Shown here: positions 16,172 through 20,446 of the stretch, piece by piece
How positions within the stretch are numbered: the first letter of the stretch is position 1
How the letters are laid out: each line of letters begins with the position of its first letter
Source: Fidelibacterota bacterium
Lineage (GTDB): Bacteria > Fidelibacterota > Marinisomatia > SCGC-AAA003-L08 > D37C17
Length of the DNA stretch: 20,446 nt
Direction of reading: 5' to 3'
Assembly (NCBI GenBank): GCA_018671635.1
Contig: JABHHG010000242.1
Coordinates: 1 to 20,446, forward strand
Translations under genes and position numbers: made by a program
The notes under the pieces: generated by a model
What the model saw: only the letters and a program-made list of their open reading frames with translations
What the model was told of the DNA's origin: nothing
Database searches by the model: none

Positions 16172-16190
16172 TGGTTATTGGTTAATGGTT
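16159..16190. repeat. GGTTAATAGTT / GGTTAATGGTT repeat cluster over the ispG stop
   Basis: Three near-copies of a GGTTAAT(A/G)GTT unit run through the last four ispG codons, the stop codon and 19 bases beyond it. Similar units occur at 17873-17896 and, in the other orientation, at 4338-4350. Confidence 0.45.
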
Positions 16191-16200
16191 TGACAGGCTC

Positions 16201-16259
16201 ATCATGACAAAAAGCTAGTCGTAATCCTGAGCATCATCGAAGGATAGTGATTTCATGAT
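16201..16259. repeat. Intergenic element with terminal inverted repeats and inner hairpin
   Basis: Terminal ATCATGA (16201-16207) and TCATGAT (16253-16259) are exact reverse complements. Inside, ATCCTGAGC (16224-16232) and TCGAAGGAT (16237-16245) resemble the dispersed 'CCTGAGC...GTCGAAGG' repeat familiar from many environmental genomes, here degenerate, with an ATCCT/AGGAT stem. Assignment to that repeat class is from memory of its look, not a search. Confidence 0.4.
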
Positions 16260-16319
16260 TTTCTTCTTTCAGTAAACATCTATCATTACTAAGTTTTCCT
16301 ATTAAAAAATAGGAGTCTC

Positions 16320-17855
16320 ATGTTTGCGAAAGTATTATCCAGTTCATTATTAGGCATCGATGCCTATACCGTAACGGTTGAAGCCCATCTTGAAAATGCA
16401 TCACCCCCAAAATTTTTTACCGTGGGTCTCCCCGAAGGCGCCGTGAAAGAAAGCCAAAAACGGGTACTGGCGGCCATCAAAAATAGTGACTTCAGATTCC
16501 CCTCAAAACGCATAACCGTAAATCTTGCTCCAGCTGATATTCGTAAAGAGGGTTCAGCATTTGACCTCCCCATTGCCATTGGACTTTTAGCTGCATTGGG
16601 TCATGTAAGTTCTGATCATTTAGATAAGGTGGTTTTGGTGGGAGAATTAAGTTTAGATGGAAAACTTCGCCCAATAAAGGGGGTTCTGCCTATTTGCATT
16701 AATGCTAAAAAATTGGGAATAAAAGGGATTATTCTCCCTCATGAAAATGCGAAAGAGGCATCATATATTCCGGGGATAAAAGTTGCAGCGGTGAAGACAT
16801 TAAAAGATGTTGCCCATATATTAAATGGTGAGGCAGACATGGCTGATGCAATTTCGTTCCAACCCACAGGAGAGATGCCCCGACCCAAATTGATGGTAGA
16901 TTTTGCCGATGTGAAAGGCCAAGAAAATGTAAAAAGAGCCATGGAGGTTGCTGCAGCTGGCGGTCATAATATTCTCCTCATCGGTCCCCCAGGAAGTGGC
17001 AAGACCATGCTCTCAAAACGATTACCATCAATACTCCCCAATATGACCATGGATGAGGCACTGGAGGCTACAAAAATTCATTCAGTAGCAGGCGTTAACA
17101 ATTCATTAGATGGAATCATAAATATCCGCCCTTTTCGGGCACCGCATCATACTATTAGTGATGTTGGACTCATTGGTGGCGGGACCGTTCCCAAACCAGG
17201 AGAAGTGAGTTTGGCACATAATGGAGTCTTGTTTTTGGACGAGTTGCCAGAGTTTAAGAAGAATGTTTTAGAGGTTATGCGTCAACCATTAGAGAATGGT
17301 GATGTAACCATTTCTCGTTCACAAATATCACTCACATATCCAGCTAATTTTATGTTGGTTTCAGCCATGAATCCATGCCCATGTGGATATTACACAGATC
17401 CTAAAAATGAATGCCATTGTAATCCCATGCTAATACAAAAGTATGTATCTCGATTATCGGGACCATTACTCGATCGAATTGATATCCATATAGATGTGCC
17501 AGCTTTGGAGTATAAAGATTTATCCTCTGCAAAAGTAGGTGAGGATTCTGCCCGTATTCGTGAACGGGTACAGTTTGCACGAGAAGTTCAAACTAAGCGT
17601 TATGAACATCAGCCATATCATGCCAATGCCAGTATGGGAAAATCAGATGTGGAGAAATATTGTAAAATTGATAAACAGAGTGCGACATTATTAGAAACAG
17701 CCATGGAGAAATTGGGGCTTTCTGCACGAGCTTACGATCGAATTTTAAAAGTGTCTCGAACTATTGCAGATATGACAAGGGATGAAAAGATAAATTCTGT
17801 GCATATTTCAGAAGCGATTCAATACAGAAGTTTAGATCGAAATACTTGGACGTAA
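16320..17855 (+). CDS. comM: ComM/YifB family Mg-chelatase-like AAA+ ATPase
   Basis: A 511-residue AAA+ protein. In naturally competent bacteria ComM is a hexameric helicase that promotes branch migration during transformation; elsewhere (YifB) its role is less defined. The N-terminal Lon-protease-like domain (about 5-165) shows the typical GLPEGAVKESQKRVLAAIKN and NLAPADIRKEGSAFDLP. The AAA+ core has Walker A GPPGSGKT (222-229), RPFRAPHHTISDVGLIGGG (270-288), Walker B VLFLDE (303-308) and NPCPCGYYTDPKNECHC (351-367), four Cys that may bind metal. The Mg_chelatase_C region follows (ISRSQISLTYP, LDRIDIHIDVPALEY and a C-terminal helical lid SARAYDRILKVSRTIADM). AGGAG stands 4 bases before ATG. 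It lies between ispG and dut; no competence genes are in view. Confidence 0.93.
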   Translation: MFAKVLSSSLLGIDAYTVTVEAHLENASPPKFFTVGLPEGAVKESQKRVLAAIKNSDFRFPSKRITVNLAPADIRKEGSAFDLPIAIGLLAALGHVSSDHLDKVVLVGELSLDGKLRPIKGVLPICINAKKLGIKGIILPHENAKEASYIPGIKVAAVKTLKDVAHILNGEADMADAISFQPTGEMPRPKLMVDFADVKGQENVKRAMEVAAAGGHNILLIGPPGSGKTMLSKRLPSILPNMTMDEALEATKIHSVAGVNNSLDGIINIRPFRAPHHTISDVGLIGGGTVPKPGEVSLAHNGVLFLDELPEFKKNVLEVMRQPLENGDVTISRSQISLTYPANFMLVSAMNPCPCGYYTDPKNECHCNPMLIQKYVSRLSGPLLDRIDIHIDVPALEYKDLSSAKVGEDSARIRERVQFAREVQTKRYEHQPYHANASMGKSDVEKYCKIDKQSATLLETAMEKLGLSARAYDRILKVSRTIADMTRDEKINSVHISEAIQYRSLDRNTWT

Positions 17856-17872
17856 AAGTAATTATTATTTAT

Positions 17873-17896
17873 AAATGGTTAGTTGTAAATGGTTAA
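17873..17896. repeat. AAATGGTTAGTTGTAAATGGTTAA repeat-like unit (two AAATGGTTA copies)
   Basis: AAATGGTTA occurs at 17873-17881 and again at 17887-17895 in the 77-base comM-dut spacer. It resembles the GGTTAATGGTT units at the ispG stop. Low complexity; could be chance in AT-rich DNA. Confidence 0.3.
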
Positions 17897-17932
17897 TTTT
17901 GAGCATAATTCAACAGCAAAATTTGAGGGAAA

Positions 17933-18370
17933 ATGAAACTATTTATCCAACCACAAAATGAAACTGCACGGGAGTTTTACGAAAGCCATGGTCATTTTCA
18001 TGATGGAGATGCAGGCCTAGACTTATATATTTTAGAAGATATAACCTTTGAATCTGGCGAAACAAAGGCTATTAAATTGGGGATTTCCTGTGAGCCAGAA
18101 GATGGATGTGCTTATTATTTGTTTCCCCGTTCGAGTATTTCTAAAACACCACTTCGTATGGCAAATTCTATTGGTCTCATTGATGGCGGTTACCGTGGAG
18201 AAATTATGGCAATGTGTGATAATATTAAGGACTTTAGTTATACGGCTGAAAAGGGCCAGCGCTTGTTTCAATTGGTGGCTACAGACTCTTCAGCTATCCA
18301 TTATGAATTAGCGGGAGAGCTAAGTGAAACCACACGAGGCACAGGTGGATTTGGCAGTACGGGGAAGTAA
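17933..18370 (+). CDS. dut: dUTP diphosphatase
   Basis: Hydrolyses dUTP to dUMP and pyrophosphate, keeping uracil out of DNA and feeding thymidylate synthesis. The 145 residues hold all five motifs of the homotrimeric dUTPase family: motif 1 AGLDLY (27-32, catalytic Asp30), motif 2 PRSSISK (65-71), motif 3 NSIGLIDGGYRGEI (78-91), motif 4 GQRLFQLV (108-115) and the C-terminal P-loop-like motif 5 RGTGGFGSTGK (135-145). Motif 3 has Gly-Gly where many homologues have Ser/Asp before YRGE. The N-terminal insert REFYESHGHFHDGD is longer than in the E. coli enzyme and looks like the eukaryotic or FCB variant. GAGGGA stands just before ATG. A monocistronic unit after comM is likely. Confidence 0.93.
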   Translation: MKLFIQPQNETAREFYESHGHFHDGDAGLDLYILEDITFESGETKAIKLGISCEPEDGCAYYLFPRSSISKTPLRMANSIGLIDGGYRGEIMAMCDNIKDFSYTAEKGQRLFQLVATDSSAIHYELAGELSETTRGTGGFGSTGK

Positions 18371-18376
18371 TTGAGG

Positions 18377-18397
18377 TATGAATTCCTGACATTCATA
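18377..18397. terminator. 7-bp dyad just after dut
   Basis: TATGAAT (18377-18383) and ATTCATA (18391-18397) are exact reverse complements with a 7-base spacer, 6 bases after the dut stop. The stem is AT-rich with no T run, so terminator function is weakly supported; an operator half of the groES control region is another reading. Confidence 0.3.
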
Positions 18398-18405
18398 TAG
18401 AGTAA

Positions 18406-18423
18406 TTGTGAGGCACATCACAA
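18406..18423. promoter_or_regulatory. Crp/Fnr-type palindrome upstream of groES
   Basis: TTGTGAGGCACATCACAA is a perfect TTGTGA-N6-TCACAA dyad; its core TGTGA-N6-TCACA equals the consensus half-sites and spacing of Crp-family sites. It lies 110 bases before the groES ATG, upstream of a possible -10 (CATAAT, 18457-18462). The dyad is certain; the protein that binds it is inferred. Confidence 0.5.
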
Positions 18424-18426
18424 AAT

Positions 18427-18441
18427 CTGACATTATGTCAG
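18427..18441. promoter_or_regulatory. CTGACA-N3-TGTCAG dyad upstream of groES
   Basis: A perfect 6-bp dyad with a 3-base centre, three bases after the Crp-like palindrome. The octamer CTGACATT at 18427-18434 repeats one at 18386-18393, exactly 41 bases earlier, about four helical turns. It sits near the expected -35 of a promoter using CATAAT (18457-18462). Confidence 0.4.
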
Positions 18442-18468
18442 CAAACTGTCTGGTGGCATAATATTTGT

Positions 18469-18498
18469 AAAAAGGGGTTCGAAATTGGACCTCTTTTT
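18469..18498 (+). terminator. 12-bp stem-loop between groES control region and its ribosome site
   Basis: AAAAAGGGGTTC (18469-18480) pairs with GGACCTCTTTTT (18487-18498): ten Watson-Crick and two G-U pairs, loop GAAATT. The A5/T5 flanks give the look of a bidirectional intrinsic terminator. It ends 20 bases before AAGGAG of groES, so it is either the dut terminator or a leader hairpin of groESL. Confidence 0.5.
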
Positions 18499-18533
18499 AA
18501 TTTATAAAATATTGAAACAAGGAGTAGTAAAAA

Positions 18534-18818
18534 ATGAATATCAAACCCTTAGCAGATAGAGTGGTTGTAAAACCTCAAGAAGCTGAAGAAACAACAGCAT
18601 CCGGTATTATTTTACCCGATACTGCAAAAGAAAAACCTCAAGCTGGCAAAATTGTTGCCATTGGCTCCGGTAAAGTAAGTGATGCGGGCAATGCTATTGC
18701 AATGACCGTTAAAGTAGGTGATAATGTACTTTATGGAAAGTATTCCGGTACAGAAATTACTGTTGAAGGTGATGAAGTTTTAATTATGCGCGAGAGCGAC
18801 ATTTTAGCCGTATTATAA
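18534..18818 (+). CDS. groES: Co-chaperonin GroES
   Basis: The 10-kDa heptameric lid of the GroEL folding chamber. The 94 residues are standard length. Visible features are the N-terminal IKPLADRVVVKP, the mobile loop around EAEETTASGIILPDTAKEKPQ (17-37) with the hydrophobic GIIL that docks on GroEL, the roof-loop region and the C-terminal GDNVLYGKYSGTEITVEGDEVLIMRESDILAVL. AAGGAG lies 9 bases before ATG. It leads groEL with a 15-base gap, the usual operon order. No CIRCE repeat (TTAGCACTC-N9-GAGTGCTAA) is seen upstream; control may act instead through the dyads at 18377-18498. Confidence 0.97.
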   Translation: MNIKPLADRVVVKPQEAEETTASGIILPDTAKEKPQAGKIVAIGSGKVSDAGNAIAMTVKVGDNVLYGKYSGTEITVEGDEVLIMRESDILAVL

Positions 18819-18833
18819 AAGGAGACATTTAAA

Positions 18834-20446
<1,613 letters not shown>

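Noticed and set aside
18371..18533. CIRCE heat-shock operator
   Set aside because: No TTAGCACTC or GAGTGCTAA half-site appears in the spacer or near the groES start.

Overview
The window is an AT-rich, gene-dense bacterial chromosome segment with short gaps, TAATG-type overlaps and mostly housekeeping genes. Three features point to the Bacteroidetes/Chlorobi/Marinimicrobia (FCB) side of the tree: a secreted propeller protein ending in a type IX (Por) sorting domain, a three-domain long-form IspG, and a secreted hydrolase with a dockerin-like tail. My best guess is a marine Marinimicrobia (SAR406)-like organism. This is inferred from gene content only; no phylogeny was run.

Layout, left to right. 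Positions 1-2205 (minus strand) hold an M61 PDZ-metallopeptidase overlapping the start of a thiamine diphosphokinase gene that runs off the left edge. Positions 2316-3615 (plus) hold a LolA-like periplasmic protein overlapping a SpoU/TrmH RNA methyltransferase. A small outer-membrane-barrel-like protein (minus) and a secreted alpha/beta hydrolase with dockerin tail (plus) diverge from a 186-base spacer that contains a perfect 10-bp dyad. Positions 5914-11681 are one tight operon, ribD-ribE-ribBA-ribH, covering the dedicated steps of riboflavin synthesis from GTP and ribulose 5-phosphate to riboflavin apart from a phosphatase. A PorZ-like type IX secretion-associated gene is translationally coupled to the end of ribH. 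Convergent to it is a minus-strand pair: a POT peptide transporter followed by adenosine deaminase, an import and salvage unit. Divergent from POT is ispG (MEP isoprenoid pathway), followed by comM/yifB, dut and groES-groEL. GroEL is cut by the right edge, probably only a few residues before its end.

The genes are largely conventional. The unexplained structure lies in the spacers. The 163-base gap before groES holds four separate dyads: a perfect TTGTGA-N6-TCACAA Crp/Fnr-type palindrome, a CTGACA-N3-TGTCAG dyad, a 7-bp dyad near the dut end, and a 12-bp hairpin just before the groES ribosome site. No CIRCE element is visible. Other items are a perfect 14-bp palindrome in the ribD leader (with no FMN riboswitch visible), a 12-bp hairpin whose loop contains the methyltransferase stop codon, short GGTTAATGGTT-type repeats in three spacers, and a 59-base element with terminal inverted repeats between ispG and comM. 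I found no convincing new multi-gene system, no CRISPR array, no insertion sequence and no tRNA or rRNA gene.
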